60,150 bases of DNA from an uncultured Clostridia bacterium. Its GTDB lineage: Bacteria; Bacillota; Clostridia; Oscillospirales; CAG-272. Position numbers and translations under genes: made by a program. Location of the stretch: the NCBI GenBank assembly GCA_944391815.1, contig CALXUV010000016.1:1-60150 (forward strand), written 5' to 3'. The notes beneath the pieces were generated by a model. That model worked only from the letters and a program-made list of their open reading frames with translations, was not told the DNA's origin and searched no databases. The number at the start of each line of letters is the position of its first letter. Within the stretch, counting starts at the first letter, position 1. Positions 44,617-54,000 of the stretch are shown piece by piece.

Positions 44617-45635
44617 ATTTCCTGCCCCTTTCTGTCACGGAAGAGGAAGAAAAGAAAAACAGGTCCGCCGATAAACGACATTATTATTCCTGCCGGTATT
44701 TCATGAGGTCTGAATATTATCCTTGCCAGAACATCGCAAACTGTCACAAAACATCCCCCTGCCACGGCAGTAACCGGTAACATTACCTTGCTTTCGCTTC
44801 CGGTGAATTTTCTGACCGCCGACGGCACTACAAGTCCGACAAAGCCGAGAAGTCCTGCAAAGCTTACGCTCGCACCGCTCAGACACGCCGCAGTGATAAG
44901 CAGAATACTGCGCATCCGCCTGACGTTCATCCCGACTCCCGAAGCTGAGTCATCACCGAGGGTTATTACATCAAGTTCGTTGCCAAGCAACATAGAAAGA
45001 ACAAGAGCTATAACTATCAGGATTCCGGCGGGAAGTAATCTTGCTGACGATACCGCGGAAAATCCACCCACCCGGAAGTCCGACGACATAAGTCCGACAT
45101 CGGGACTTAACGATACAACAGCCTCGCTTATCGCCGTGAAAAAACTGCTTATTGCCACTCCGCCGAGTATCACCGTAACCTTCCCCGCCGATGTTTTTTC
45201 AGCAACAAAAGCAAGCAAAAGCACGGTAACCATCGCACCCAGAAACGACATTCCGGCTATTGTCCATCCGGAAACCGCACCGACTGCAAAGCAGATATTG
45301 ACAGCAAGTCCGGCGCCGGCATTGACGCCGATTATACCCGGAGAGGCAAGCCTGTTAGCCAGAACTGCCTGAATGATCGCACCCGAAACCGCAAGTCCTG
45401 CGCCTGCAAGAAGGCAGGCGACCGTTCTCGGCAGCCTTGAATACAGAATGATTCTCGCTTCCGGAGTACTGCGTTCTCCGGAAAACAAAACAGATATAAT
45501 CTGTGCCGGAGTAACCCTTACCGTACCGACGCATATACTCAGCACCGTTGCTGCTGCGAAAACTGCCGAGAGGCACAGGACGAAAATTTTTATGTCAGTT
45601 ATTTTCCCACGAGAGGAGATTTGCAAGTTTTTCAT
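44613..45635 (-). CDS. ABC importer permease, FecCD/BtuC-type
   Basis: 340 aa with about ten membrane helices. FecCD hallmarks are PRTVACLLAGAGLAVSGAIIQ, LASPGIIGVNAGAGL, and the C-terminal coupling region GFVGLVVPSAVRKFTG and PHEIPAGIIMSFIGGPVFLFFL. It overlaps the 3' end of the binding-protein gene by 41 bp and the ATPase by 4 bp, a tight operon. The start at 45635 has GGGG upstream; no better start reduces the overlap without cutting the first helix. Confidence 0.93.
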   Translation of the reverse strand: MKNLQISSRGKITDIKIFVLCLSAVFAAATVLSICVGTVRVTPAQIISVLFSGERSTPEARIILYSRLPRTVACLLAGAGLAVSGAIIQAVLANRLASPGIIGVNAGAGLAVNICFAVGAVSGWTIAGMSFLGAMVTVLLLAFVAEKTSAGKVTVILGGVAISSFFTAISEAVVSLSPDVGLMSSDFRVGGFSAVSSARLLPAGILIVIALVLSMLLGNELDVITLGDDSASGVGMNVRRMRSILLITAACLSGASVSFAGLLGFVGLVVPSAVRKFTGSESKVMLPVTAVAGGCFVTVCDVLARIIFRPHEIPAGIIMSFIGGPVFLFFLFRDRKGQEI

Positions 45636-46536
45636 ATGATTCGCCCCATTTTGCGTTAGGTTTCAGATTGAACATGCGGTTTTCAAGGTAATACAGCCTG
45701 CCCTCTTTTACCGCCGACAGCTCTTTCAGAGCAGGATTGTCACCGAAAAATTCTTCGGTGTACGCAACAATACCTTCTTTGTCCGCCCCGACCTCAACTA
45801 CAAATATAAAATCGGGATTTTCTTTTATTATTGTCTCGGCGCTCAGCGTTTCCAGCAAGGTAGTCTCACTGTCTGCAATGTTTACGCAGCCGAGAGCTTT
45901 CAGCATCTCTCCCGTGACATTTCCCTCACTGCCTTTTGCACGGACACTCATTGCGGAAATACGCATCAGCAGCACCTTCGGCGGCTCGGAATCTGCCGTT
46001 TGTTCTTTGAACTGTCCGATCACCGAATTTACTTTTTCCTGAATATCAGTACCGTATTTTTTGTACAGATCGCTTCTTCCCGTTATATCGGTGCATATTT
46101 TAAGCATTCTTAAATAGTCATCAAATGTCTGAACATCAAAATACGCAACGGTAATTCCGGCATTTTCCAGCTTTTCTTTCATGTTTATATTGGCGGTAGT
46201 GGAAGCGCTGGCTATTACAAAATCCGGATCGCTTGCCCAAAGCAGCTCTTCGTTCGGCGATTTTGTGTTTCCGAGATTTACCGCATCAATGTCGAGTCCG
46301 AAATCATCCCATGCGTCATCAGCAGTTGCAACTACGCTTCCGCCTGCAAGACACCATATATCCGCAAAGCTTCCGAGCAATGCCGCCACCCTTTCCGGAC
46401 TGTCAACAGTTACACTTCTTCCGAGGTCATCGGTAAAAGTATATCCGTCGCCGTCATCGCTCGTTGTATCTTTACAGCCGGTAAAAAACGCTGAAAATAT
46501 AATTAACAGCACCATCGCAAGTGTGATTTTTTTCAT
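45595..46536 (-). CDS. ABC importer substrate-binding lipoprotein (Peripla_BP_2)
   Basis: 313 aa. The lipobox FTGC gives Cys21 as the lipid anchor. The domain has the type III binding-protein layout: YTFTDDLGRSVTVDSPERVAALL in segments, DPDFVIAS in the first lobe, a long linker helix, ETIIKENPDFIFVVEVG, and VKEGRLYYLENRMF. Relatives bind iron complexes, haem, corrinoids or oxyanions; the specificity residues cannot be read. It begins 1 bp after the fusion oxidoreductase gene, so expression must be shared. Stop TGA. Confidence 0.92.
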   Translation of the reverse strand: MKKITLAMVLLIIFSAFFTGCKDTTSDDGDGYTFTDDLGRSVTVDSPERVAALLGSFADIWCLAGGSVVATADDAWDDFGLDIDAVNLGNTKSPNEELLWASDPDFVIASASTTANINMKEKLENAGITVAYFDVQTFDDYLRMLKICTDITGRSDLYKKYGTDIQEKVNSVIGQFKEQTADSEPPKVLLMRISAMSVRAKGSEGNVTGEMLKALGCVNIADSETTLLETLSAETIIKENPDFIFVVEVGADKEGIVAYTEEFFGDNPALKELSAVKEGRLYYLENRMFNLKPNAKWGESYEKLANLLSWENN

Positions 46537-46537
46537 A

Positions 46538-49111
46538 TCAGCAGCTTGCTCCGCCCTTTACATTTTTCTCAAGTGCGGCTTTTTTGTCAAAGTCGGCTGA
46601 AAGAAGCTTGCTTTCAACATAATCAAAGCCCAGCCTGTCTATTGTATCGGCAAAACGTTCTCCGGTAATTCCCTCACTGCGGTAGAAGAGAAGCGCCCTT
46701 TCCACCATATCGATTACCTCTTCCTCGCTTGTAAGAATTCTTGACAGCGGTTTACCCATTGCGACCTTTTTGCCCCAGCGTCCGCCAACGAATATCTTAT
46801 AACCGTCCCTGTATTCTTCAAAAGCTCCGAACGGACATTTGCTTACGCATCTTCCGCAGTGGTTACACTCATTGGGATCAATGTAAATCTTTCCGTCAAC
46901 AACCTTTGCCAGCTTAATCGGACAAGCCTTTTCTATCTGACAGACCTTGCATCCTCTGCATTTTGCATAATCAATCACAGGGATACGCTGACCGACTATA
47001 CCCAGATCGTTAAGATCCGGTTTTACGCAGTTATTGGGACAGCCGCCGACTGCGATCTTGAATTTATGGGGCAACGTAACTCCGTGATATCCCTCATAAA
47101 ATTTGGTATGAAGCTTTTCGGAGAGTCCGAACGAGTCAAGAAGACCGTACTGACAGGTTGTTCCCTTACAGGAGACCACAGGTCTGACAAGGCTTCCTGT
47201 TCCTCCCGTATCAAGTCCCTTGGATTTGAGGAATTCTATCAGCTCCTCGATATTATCATATTTTACGCCCTGTATTTCAAGCGTAAGTCTTGTCGTCATG
47301 GTAACGCTTCCGCTTCCGTATTTTTCCGCCGCCTCAGCAATTATCCTGTGCTCCTGAGCTGTTATTTTTCCGTTTCTTGTTATGACTCTTACGTTGAATA
47401 CATCATCGTATCTCTTGTCCTGAAGGCATCCGAGTCCCTTTACCCTCTTTATTTCTTCAGGCGAAAGCTTTCCGCCGGCTCTTTTTACCTTGACTTTATT
47501 GAATGTCAGACCGCCTTCAAGCACATATGTGTTTTCAAATCCGAGATTTTTCAGCTTGTTCTGGAGGAAATAAGCTCTTTTTCCTCTTGTGCAGACAAGT
47601 AAAAGCTTGTCCGTTAATGAAAACTTCTCTTTTGCCTCTTCAGCATTGCCGAGATCAACAGAAAATGCTCCCGGAATGGTTGCGGCTTTCGTAACGTCTA
47701 CCACCTTGAAGCCGTTTGCCTTTCCTGCGGCGTATTCAGCCGGTGTAACGGTTACAAACTCGCCTGACATTTTGTTTTCAAGAATGTAACATGCCGCCGT
47801 GAACGGATGAATAGCCGTCGAGAACGGCGGAGCATATGAAAAGTCCATATAGTCAAAATCGTGAACCGTAAGCCCTGCGGATATGCCGGTTACCGCTATA
47901 TCCGTAACTTTATCGACTTCTCCTTTTCCCAGCACCTGAATTCCGAGAAGTTTTTCGGTATCTGCTTCCGCTATGAGTTTTATTATGAAGAAAGATGAAT
48001 CCGGATAATAGTGAGCTTTATCATCACAAACACAAACAACTGTTATCGGTTTCAGTCCGGCATCAACTGCCTGTTTTTCGGTCAGTCCCGTTCTTCCGGC
48101 ACTGAGATCTTTACTCAGCTTTATTACCGCCGTACCGAGTACTCCCGGATAAGAACGCGATTTTCCGGAGATGTTTTTTGCAAGACTTCTGCCGACGATG
48201 TTGGCAGTTGAGCCCATCGCAGACCACTGCGGCTTTCCGGTTATACGGTTTTTAACCATTGCGCAGTCTCCGACCGCATATATATCTTTTACGTTGGTGC
48301 GCTGATATTCATCAGTTATTATCAGTCCTTTTTCGGTAGCAATACCGCTTCCCACGGTATAAGAGGTTTCGGGCTTGACTCCTACGGCAAGAATTACTAT
48401 TTCAGCGGAAAATTCCCCGACATCGGTTTTGACTCCGCTTACCTGTCCGGAACCGAGAATTTTCTCTACCTTTGCTCTGAGAACTACATTTATTCCAAGT
48501 CCTGCGTAATGGCGGCGCACATAGTCAGCCATTTCGTAGTCAAGTATATTTACAAGCAGCTGGTCAGCCATATCAAGAACGGTGACAGAAAGCCCGAGTC
48601 TGAAAAGATTTTCTGCCATTTCAAGCCCTATGAATCCCGCACCTACAACCACAGCCTTCTTTACCTGTGTGTTTTTTACGTAGTCCCTTATAGATACTGC
48701 ATCGTCAGGGGTACGCACGGTAAATACACCTTTGTTTTCAGCGCCCTCTGTGGGAGGCACAAAAGGATTTGCACCTGTTGCCAAAACAAGATTGTCATAT
48801 TTTACGGTGAGTTCCGAATCATTAGTAAGGTCGGTAACTTTCACCGTTTTTTCGTCAGGCTGAATTGATGTAAGTTTATGCTGAGTGAAAACCTTGACGC
48901 CTGTCAGACTTTCAAACGCCTCAGGAGTATTCACAACAAGTTCTTCTCTTGACTCAATTTCTCCTCCTACGTAGTACGGAAGCCCACATCCTGCGTAAGA
49001 AATATCTTTTCCGGCGGTATAGATCACCACTTCAGAATTTCTGTCTTCCCTTTTCAGCTTAGCCGCTGTTTTTGTTCCGGCGGCAACTCCGCCGATTACT
49101 ACTGTTTTCAT
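46538..49111 (-). CDS. CoA-disulfide reductase / rhodanese / sulfite-reductase-like / ferredoxin fusion flavoprotein
   Basis: 857 aa from ATG 49111 (AAGGAG upstream; the frame opens to 49144). Domains in order: FAD/NAD(P)-linked disulfide oxidoreductase (1-450) with FAD motif GGVAAG, redox Cys42 in YAGCGLPYY, NAD motif GAGFIG (157-162) and YAPPFS as in CoA-disulfide or persulfide reductases; rhodanese (about 455-540) with active-site Cys in LLVCTRGKRA; nitrite/sulfite reductase ferredoxin-like half domain (about 560-640); siroheme/4Fe-4S domain with C648, C653, C691 and C695 (GGCPNNC); two 4Fe-4S clusters (C718, C721, C724, C730 and C749, C752, C755, C759). Together these suggest NAD(P)H-driven reduction of a sulfur species such as sulfite, polysulfide or CoA-persulfide in the cytosol. 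First gene of an operon with a FecBCD-type importer. Confidence 0.88.
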   Translation of the reverse strand: MKTVVIGGVAAGTKTAAKLKREDRNSEVVIYTAGKDISYAGCGLPYYVGGEIESREELVVNTPEAFESLTGVKVFTQHKLTSIQPDEKTVKVTDLTNDSELTVKYDNLVLATGANPFVPPTEGAENKGVFTVRTPDDAVSIRDYVKNTQVKKAVVVGAGFIGLEMAENLFRLGLSVTVLDMADQLLVNILDYEMADYVRRHYAGLGINVVLRAKVEKILGSGQVSGVKTDVGEFSAEIVILAVGVKPETSYTVGSGIATEKGLIITDEYQRTNVKDIYAVGDCAMVKNRITGKPQWSAMGSTANIVGRSLAKNISGKSRSYPGVLGTAVIKLSKDLSAGRTGLTEKQAVDAGLKPITVVCVCDDKAHYYPDSSFFIIKLIAEADTEKLLGIQVLGKGEVDKVTDIAVTGISAGLTVHDFDYMDFSYAPPFSTAIHPFTAACYILENKMSGEFVTVTPAEYAAGKANGFKVVDVTKAATIPGAFSVDLGNAEEAKEKFSLTDKLLLVCTRGKRAYFLQNKLKNLGFENTYVLEGGLTFNKVKVKRAGGKLSPEEIKRVKGLGCLQDKRYDDVFNVRVITRNGKITAQEHRIIAEAAEKYGSGSVTMTTRLTLEIQGVKYDNIEELIEFLKSKGLDTGGTGSLVRPVVSCKGTTCQYGLLDSFGLSEKLHTKFYEGYHGVTLPHKFKIAVGGCPNNCVKPDLNDLGIVGQRIPVIDYAKCRGCKVCQIEKACPIKLAKVVDGKIYIDPNECNHCGRCVSKCPFGAFEEYRDGYKIFVGGRWGKKVAMGKPLSRILTSEEEVIDMVERALLFYRSEGITGERFADTIDRLGFDYVESKLLSADFDKKAALEKNVKGGASC

Positions 49112-49213
49112 AGCACTCTCCTTTTCGGCATTAACTCTTCTCATAAAATGCGATAAATTACTATTGCATTGAATGTTATGTACTAATAATGTAAATTCGT
49201 CTCATTATGTTCC

Positions 49214-49247
49214 ATTTTAGCATATTGTTTTGAACAAATCAACAATA
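49214..49247 (-). promoter_or_regulatory. promoter and palindrome of the sulfur-redox/ABC operon
   Basis: On the minus strand TTGATT (49237-49242), 17 bp, TAAAAT (49214-49219). An inverted repeat TATTGTT (49223-49229) / AACAATA (49241-49247) overlaps the -35, a position suited to repression. The leader to the start codon is about 100 nt. Confidence 0.65.
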
Positions 49248-49396
49248 AACCTCTCTGCGACATTAATACTCAAAACGGAATACTGCCATCAGCCATTAAA
49301 ATGCAAAAAAGGAAAACCGACTCTGAAAATAATTACTGTTGATTTGCTATCTTTAATTATTTAAATTACTTTACCCTTGACACTACTGACGTTTTA

Positions 49397-50113
49397 TCAG
49401 AACGGAAATCCGCCTCCGACACCGATAAGCTCTCCGGTAATAAACGAAGCTTTTTCAGAAGCCAGAAACAAAACCGTTTCGGCAACGTCATCCGGAGTAC
49501 CGAGCCTCATAAGCGGAGTGTTTTCCGCAAGTTCTTTGAGCGCATCCTCACTTAAATTTGAATTCATATCGGTTTCAATTACACCCGGAAGAACACAGTT
49601 TACGGTTATTCCGGAAGGTCCGAGCTCCTTCGACAATGCCATAGTGAGTCCGGAAATTCCCGCTTTTGCCGCCGAATACGCCGCCTCACACGAAGCTCCG
49701 AGTTTTCCCCAGACCGAACCAATATTTATAATTCTTCCGCTTTTCGCCGAAACCATCCCCGGTATAACTTCACGGCAGGTATAAAAACACGAAGAAAGAT
49801 TTGTGTCGATCAGATTTTTCCACTCGGCATCCGTCATATCGCTTAAAAGCCCGAAATAGGAAATTCCGGCATTGTTTACAAGAATGTCAGTGCTCCCTGA
49901 ATACTCTCTTATGTGTCTGAATGCTTCCTTTACCTTATTCGGATCAGAAACATCACACTTTACTGCCGAAATACCGTACTCCGATTTCAGTCGGTTTGCC
50001 GCGTCGTCACTTGATTTATAAATCACCGTCACGTTATAACCGTTTTCGGCGAATTTTCTGGCGCAAGCAAGACCAATGCCTCTCGTTCCGCCTGTAATAA
50101 CTGCGTTTTTCAT
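49397..50113 (-). CDS. short-chain dehydrogenase/reductase (FabG-like)
   Basis: 238 aa. Classical SDR: NAD(P) motif TGGTRGIG (7-14), NNAG (80-83), catalytic Ser133, Tyr146 and Lys150 (YSAAK), and a FabG-like C-terminus ITGELIGVGGGF. It may be 3-oxoacyl-ACP reductase or another ketoreductase; no fatty-acid genes are adjacent, so I do not name it. The ribosome binding site is weak. It is a single gene. Stop TGA. Confidence 0.88.
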   Translation of the reverse strand: MKNAVITGGTRGIGLACARKFAENGYNVTVIYKSSDDAANRLKSEYGISAVKCDVSDPNKVKEAFRHIREYSGSTDILVNNAGISYFGLLSDMTDAEWKNLIDTNLSSCFYTCREVIPGMVSAKSGRIINIGSVWGKLGASCEAAYSAAKAGISGLTMALSKELGPSGITVNCVLPGVIETDMNSNLSEDALKELAENTPLMRLGTPDDVAETVLFLASEKASFITGELIGVGGGFPF

Positions 50114-50710
50114 TTTATCTTTGCGGCAGGACGTAAATTTTAACGCCCCCGTCCTTTCGATTTATAAAGAATTCCGCCCGGTACTCTCCGAAAAAATAAA
50201 GACGGATTAAAATAAGCCAAGCGGATTACTTCTATTATATATTATCTTTTGTCAATTTTCAAGTGTGTTTATCATGCTTGTTCAATAAAAAGTTAATTTG
50301 AACATACTATAGACAATTCAGGCAAAAAAGTCTGATTGGCATAAATTCAAATTTGTATTTTACAGAAACTTCCGGAAAGCATATTTTTTTACCGTAATTT
50401 AGATTTTCATAAGAAGTTTTAGTTTGTTATGAAAGTTTGTTGTGAAAATCAAAAACATTTTCAATACAGCAATTATTATCTTTAATAAGATACCATATGA
50501 CAATTCTTATGCACTTACAAACAAAAAAACGAAATATCAACTGATAAAAATTCTTGAACATATTCAAATGCACTTGCAAGCATAATTCAAATTAAACACA
50601 CTTTTACCCAAATGCAGTTAAATCGGAACTCGCTCTGATTAATCAAAAAAATCAAGCTGACCGAAAACCGTAAACCTACAATATTCGTTAGGTCAGAGAT
50701 TTCCATATAA
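50114..50710. other. intergenic region, nothing recognised
   Basis: About 600 bp of AT-rich sequence between two minus-strand genes. ATGCACTTACAA and ATGCACTTGCAA occur about 60 bp apart (near 50508 and 50568); no ORF, RNA gene or clear hairpin. Confidence 0.5.
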
Positions 50711-50998
50711 TCAAACAACAAAATAAATTACTGCGTTCAGTAGCGCAGTAACCGCAACGCCGGCTGCAAACCAAAGAAATGACAAATTTATTTTATGCCG
50801 CTCAGGCTCAAATACACTGCTGAGCGAATACTCATGTTCAGGTATTTCGGAAATCAGCCGATTAGCTTCATTAATTAGATCACGTTCCTTGACAACGCTG
50901 TTTTTCAACTGATTATTCACAATAAAAAACGCTTCCTCAAAAATTTCACTTCCGGTATTTCTCACATATACCACATTTTTTCTGCAACCCTTGATCAT
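50711..50998 (-). CDS. small protein with C-terminal membrane helix, unknown function
   Basis: 95 aa. I do not recognise the family. A polar, helical N-terminal part (about 1-70; NTGSEIFEEAFFIVNNQLK) precedes one hydrophobic helix (about 73-94, LSFLWFAAGVAVTALLNAVIYF). This is the layout of a tail-anchored protein facing the cytosol. AGGAGGAG 6-7 nt before the ATG is strong evidence that it is translated. It stands alone, divergent from spoIIR. Stop TGA. Confidence 0.7.
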   Translation of the reverse strand: MIKGCRKNVVYVRNTGSEIFEEAFFIVNNQLKNSVVKERDLINEANRLISEIPEHEYSLSSVFEPERHKINLSFLWFAAGVAVTALLNAVIYFVV

Positions 50999-51387
50999 TT
51001 ATTCTCCTCCTGGAAAATTCCGATTTCCTTTAAAGTACATCTTACCTTTACCGTATAACTTCAAGCGGATTATTGACCGGAAAAACGCCGGTTAATCAAG
51101 CTGATTAACAAGTTTTATTGAACTTTCAGATTTTTACGCATGAAAAGCAGGTATTGTATTTTAAGCGTGATTTCATTTATTAAAATATCGGATGTTTCCG
51201 GATTTTCCGATAAATCCAATCAACTACAACGTAGCATAGAGCCTAAAATCCAATAATCGGAAACGAAAAATTCAAAATTTTACTCTTTCTGATTAATTCG
51301 TTTTTTTCAGGGAATAATATAACCGTCAGCGTTACATACCGCAAAGAAGGTCACCCTTTCTCTGCCCCTATAAGTGAGGAATATCAA
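50999..51387. other. divergent intergenic region upstream of spoIIR
   Basis: About 390 bp with no ORF. A spoIIR promoter (sigma-F in Bacillus) is expected here, but I could not pick one confidently. Confidence 0.45.
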
Positions 51388-51987
51388 ATGAAAAAATTTC
51401 TAATTATTTTACTTTCGCTGACGATCGCCGCATTCGTAACTCTTTCGTTCGCAAGATTTACCATGGATGAAGAACTTGAAATTTACGACAAAACGCTGAG
51501 ACTTCATATACCCGCTAATTCCGATTCGGAAATTGACCAAAATGTAAAACTGAAGGTAAGAGACGAAATATTAAAGCTGCTTGAAAAGCCTCTTTCTTAC
51601 TGCGAGTCGCGCGATGAAGCAGCCGAAGTAGTGCAAAATATGACAAAAGACATAGAATTTACAGCAAACAAAGTGCTTTCGGACAACGATCTTGACTACA
51701 AAGCAACCGCAAACCTTACAACTGAGTATTATCCCGAAAAAAGTTACGGCGATATAACGCTTCCGGCAGGAACCTACCGTTCACTAAAAATAGAACTTGG
51801 AAAGGCCGACGGTCAGAACTGGTGGTGTATGCTTTTCCCGCAGGTTTGTGTAGGAACCGCAAAGCCGAGCGAAACTCTCGCCGAAGTCGGATTCACAGCA
51901 AATCAGATACGAATCCTTACCGATCACGAAGATTATGAGTATGTTGTCAAATTCAAGTTACTCGAAGTTCTCGACTCACTTTTCTGA
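51388..51987 (+). CDS. spoIIR: stage II sporulation protein R
   Basis: 199 aa. SpoIIR is made in the forespore and secreted to the intermembrane space, where it triggers SpoIIGA to process pro-sigma-E in the mother cell. An N-terminal signal/anchor helix (about 4-22) is followed by the hallmark LRLHIPANSDSEIDQ and LKVRDEIL, and in the C-terminal half GQNWWCMLFPQVC. GAGGA is placed 7-8 nt before the ATG. Monocistronic with a terminator at 52099. Second independent sign that the organism sporulates. Stop TGA. Confidence 0.96.
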   Translation: MKKFLIILLSLTIAAFVTLSFARFTMDEELEIYDKTLRLHIPANSDSEIDQNVKLKVRDEILKLLEKPLSYCESRDEAAEVVQNMTKDIEFTANKVLSDNDLDYKATANLTTEYYPEKSYGDITLPAGTYRSLKIELGKADGQNWWCMLFPQVCVGTAKPSETLAEVGFTANQIRILTDHEDYEYVVKFKLLEVLDSLF

Positions 51988-52297
51988 TAATTTGCAGGTA
52001 AAATATCGCTGATCCGATTTTTGGGGTTTCAAAGAAACAGACTTGTGTCAGTTACCTATCCTTTCAAGACAAAAGCAGGTTTAAGTATATAAACAAAAAA
52101 CCACTCGTCACATAAAAATGACGGGTGATTTTTTACGTTTTGAAAGAAAACCGGCGATAAGGTTTCGTTAAATAATACCGCTCCTTCTATTTGTCAGTGT
52201 TCACAGTATTCCGTATCTGTACTTACGGCAAAATATCTTTAATACTTTTTTAAAAAACTGAAACAGTATCCTGAATCAAATATAATATCGGCCGTTT
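51988..52297. other. convergent intergenic region
   Basis: About 310 bp holding the spoIIR terminator (52099-52136) and otherwise unassigned. Confidence 0.5.
52099..52136 (+). terminator. spoIIR terminator
   Basis: AACCACTCGTCA (52099-52110) pairs with TGACGGGTGATT (52119-52130) with one mismatch and one wobble, 8-nt loop, then TTTT. Confidence 0.8.
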
Positions 52298-53383
52298 TTA
52301 CAGTTTTTTTATTTCATCGAGGTAAACCAGCCAGTCTGTCCTTGAAAAAAAGTGTTTACCTGCCCTTAAATGGTAGCAGATTTGCCCACCGCTGAATCTG
52401 TCTCCGACAACCGGCAATCTGTCCGGATGAACAAGTCCTGCAAAACCGTACTTTTCATAAACCTCAGAAGCCGAACACGCAGAAAGATACTGTGAATCCG
52501 GGTCAGCCCATTCGTCTTCAAAAGCCGCACCGAGTGCGATTTTCCTCGGAGCAACCGCGGCGAGCAGAAAATGCTGGTCAAAAGGCATGTTCTCCTCGTT
52601 ATCCCTGTATTTTCTGTAATTTTCACAGAACCAGTAAGAAAAATTGTCGGTTATCTGCCTTACTCTCTCACCTTTTTTTCCTCTGGTCAGAGCATCTCCT
52701 GCACATCCGCTGTTATTTCCGCAGGCAAGAGAAAATCTCTGATCGTAAGCTGCGCAAACAAGAGCCGTTTTCCCGAGCCTTGAATGTCCGACGACAGCTA
52801 TTTTGCTTTTATCAGCATAGTCGCAGGTCATCAGATAATCCATAATACGGCTTTCCGTCCACGCCCACATACGTATCTTTCCCCAACTGTATTTTTTTCT
52901 GTCATACATTGCGGCAAGCCCCGACGAAAAACCGTCTTCTTTATCGGCAGTAACGTTATTGAAATCAAAAACAATTACGCCGCACCCGTTATCGATTATC
53001 TCTTCGGCAGGCAGATACCTGTCCGGAACATCTCCACGGAAGTTACCGAAAACAAATACCGGCACCTTTTCTTTGATTTTAGGTACAATTTCCACAGCAC
53101 CGAAAGAAAACATCCCGGTTTCTGTTTCAAAGGAAATAACAAGATCAGACACATACGCTTTTCCGGCAAAATCAGAATATTTCTGACTTGCATCGGTCTT
53201 TTTTACCGTGACATTTTCCGGAGCCTCAGGTGCTGTTCCGTAAATTTCATGTGAAAGCAGCGAAAGAATTTCTTTTCGACGTTCAACAAGATAGTTTGAA
53301 GTCAATTTAAAATCGGACTTTTCCGACTTCGGGAAAATCTCAGGAAGATTTCTTTGGCGAAGCAACTGTTCTATAACAATCAT
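52298..53383 (-). CDS. alpha/beta hydrolase, CE15 glucuronoyl-esterase-like
   Basis: 361 aa. The nucleophile elbow is GHSRLGK with Ser201; RMWAWTESRIMDYL precedes it, as in bacterial CE15 enzymes. FEDEWADPDSQ (about 288-298) and His344 in RAGKHFFSRTDW fit the acid and base of the triad. CE15 enzymes cleave esters between glucuronic acid and lignin or other alcohols; in gut bacteria related proteins are often labelled acetylxylan esterase. No signal peptide, so it acts on imported substrates. Starts 2 bp after the HIT-protein gene and is likely co-transcribed. Stop TAA. Confidence 0.75.
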   Translation of the reverse strand: MIVIEQLLRQRNLPEIFPKSEKSDFKLTSNYLVERRKEILSLLSHEIYGTAPEAPENVTVKKTDASQKYSDFAGKAYVSDLVISFETETGMFSFGAVEIVPKIKEKVPVFVFGNFRGDVPDRYLPAEEIIDNGCGVIVFDFNNVTADKEDGFSSGLAAMYDRKKYSWGKIRMWAWTESRIMDYLMTCDYADKSKIAVVGHSRLGKTALVCAAYDQRFSLACGNNSGCAGDALTRGKKGERVRQITDNFSYWFCENYRKYRDNEENMPFDQHFLLAAVAPRKIALGAAFEDEWADPDSQYLSACSASEVYEKYGFAGLVHPDRLPVVGDRFSGGQICYHLRAGKHFFSRTDWLVYLDEIKKL

Positions 53384-53385
53384 TT

Positions 53386-53724
53386 TTAAGCCATCCTTTC
53401 GCTAAGCTGAGTTCCGCCCAGCAAATGAAAATGCAAATGTTTTACAGACTGACAGCCGTGTCTGCCGCAGTTGGTGATAATGCGGTATCCATCTGTAAGT
53501 CCTGCACTTTTTGCTATTTGAGGTATTTTTTCAAATATCGTAGCGATAACCGCACTGTTTTCTTCGGTTATTTCATCCGCCGAAGATATGTGCTGACGGG
53601 GGATCACTAAAATGTGTACCGGCGCCTGCGGATTTATATCCTTAAAAGCGTAAATTTTATCGTCCTCGTACACTTTACTGCTCGGTATTTCTCCGTTTAT
53701 GATTTTACAGAACAAACAATCCAT
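53386..53724 (-). CDS. HIT-family nucleotide hydrolase (HinT-like)
   Basis: 112 aa, complete for a HinT-type protein. The histidine triad is H96-L-H98-F-H100, and the N-terminal CLFCKIINGEIPSSKVYED and ILVIPRQHI match the family. It hydrolyses AMP-linked small molecules such as adenosine phosphoramidates; its physiological role is broad. AAGGAG lies upstream of the ATG. It precedes the CE15-like gene with a 2-bp gap. Stop TAA. Confidence 0.94.
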   Translation of the reverse strand: MDCLFCKIINGEIPSSKVYEDDKIYAFKDINPQAPVHILVIPRQHISSADEITEENSAVIATIFEKIPQIAKSAGLTDGYRIITNCGRHGCQSVKHLHFHLLGGTQLSERMA

Positions 53725-54000
53725 GATTTTTCTCCTTTGGTTTAATTATTGTTATTTTTTAAGCAAAACGCGATATAAATTGCTTCCGATTGATAAATCA
53801 AAGATAAAAAACACAAAATCAAGCTCTTTTTCCAAAGATATTCTCACTGATAAAATTATAAGCAATCAGATTAAACAAACAATCGGATACGAACACTAAA
53901 ACATTTTCTGCATGCTTGAACGCTTTTGACGGCAAGTATAAAACTATCGGCAACTTTTCTGTAAAGTTGTTCTGAGGATGTTAATTATAGCTTACAAACT

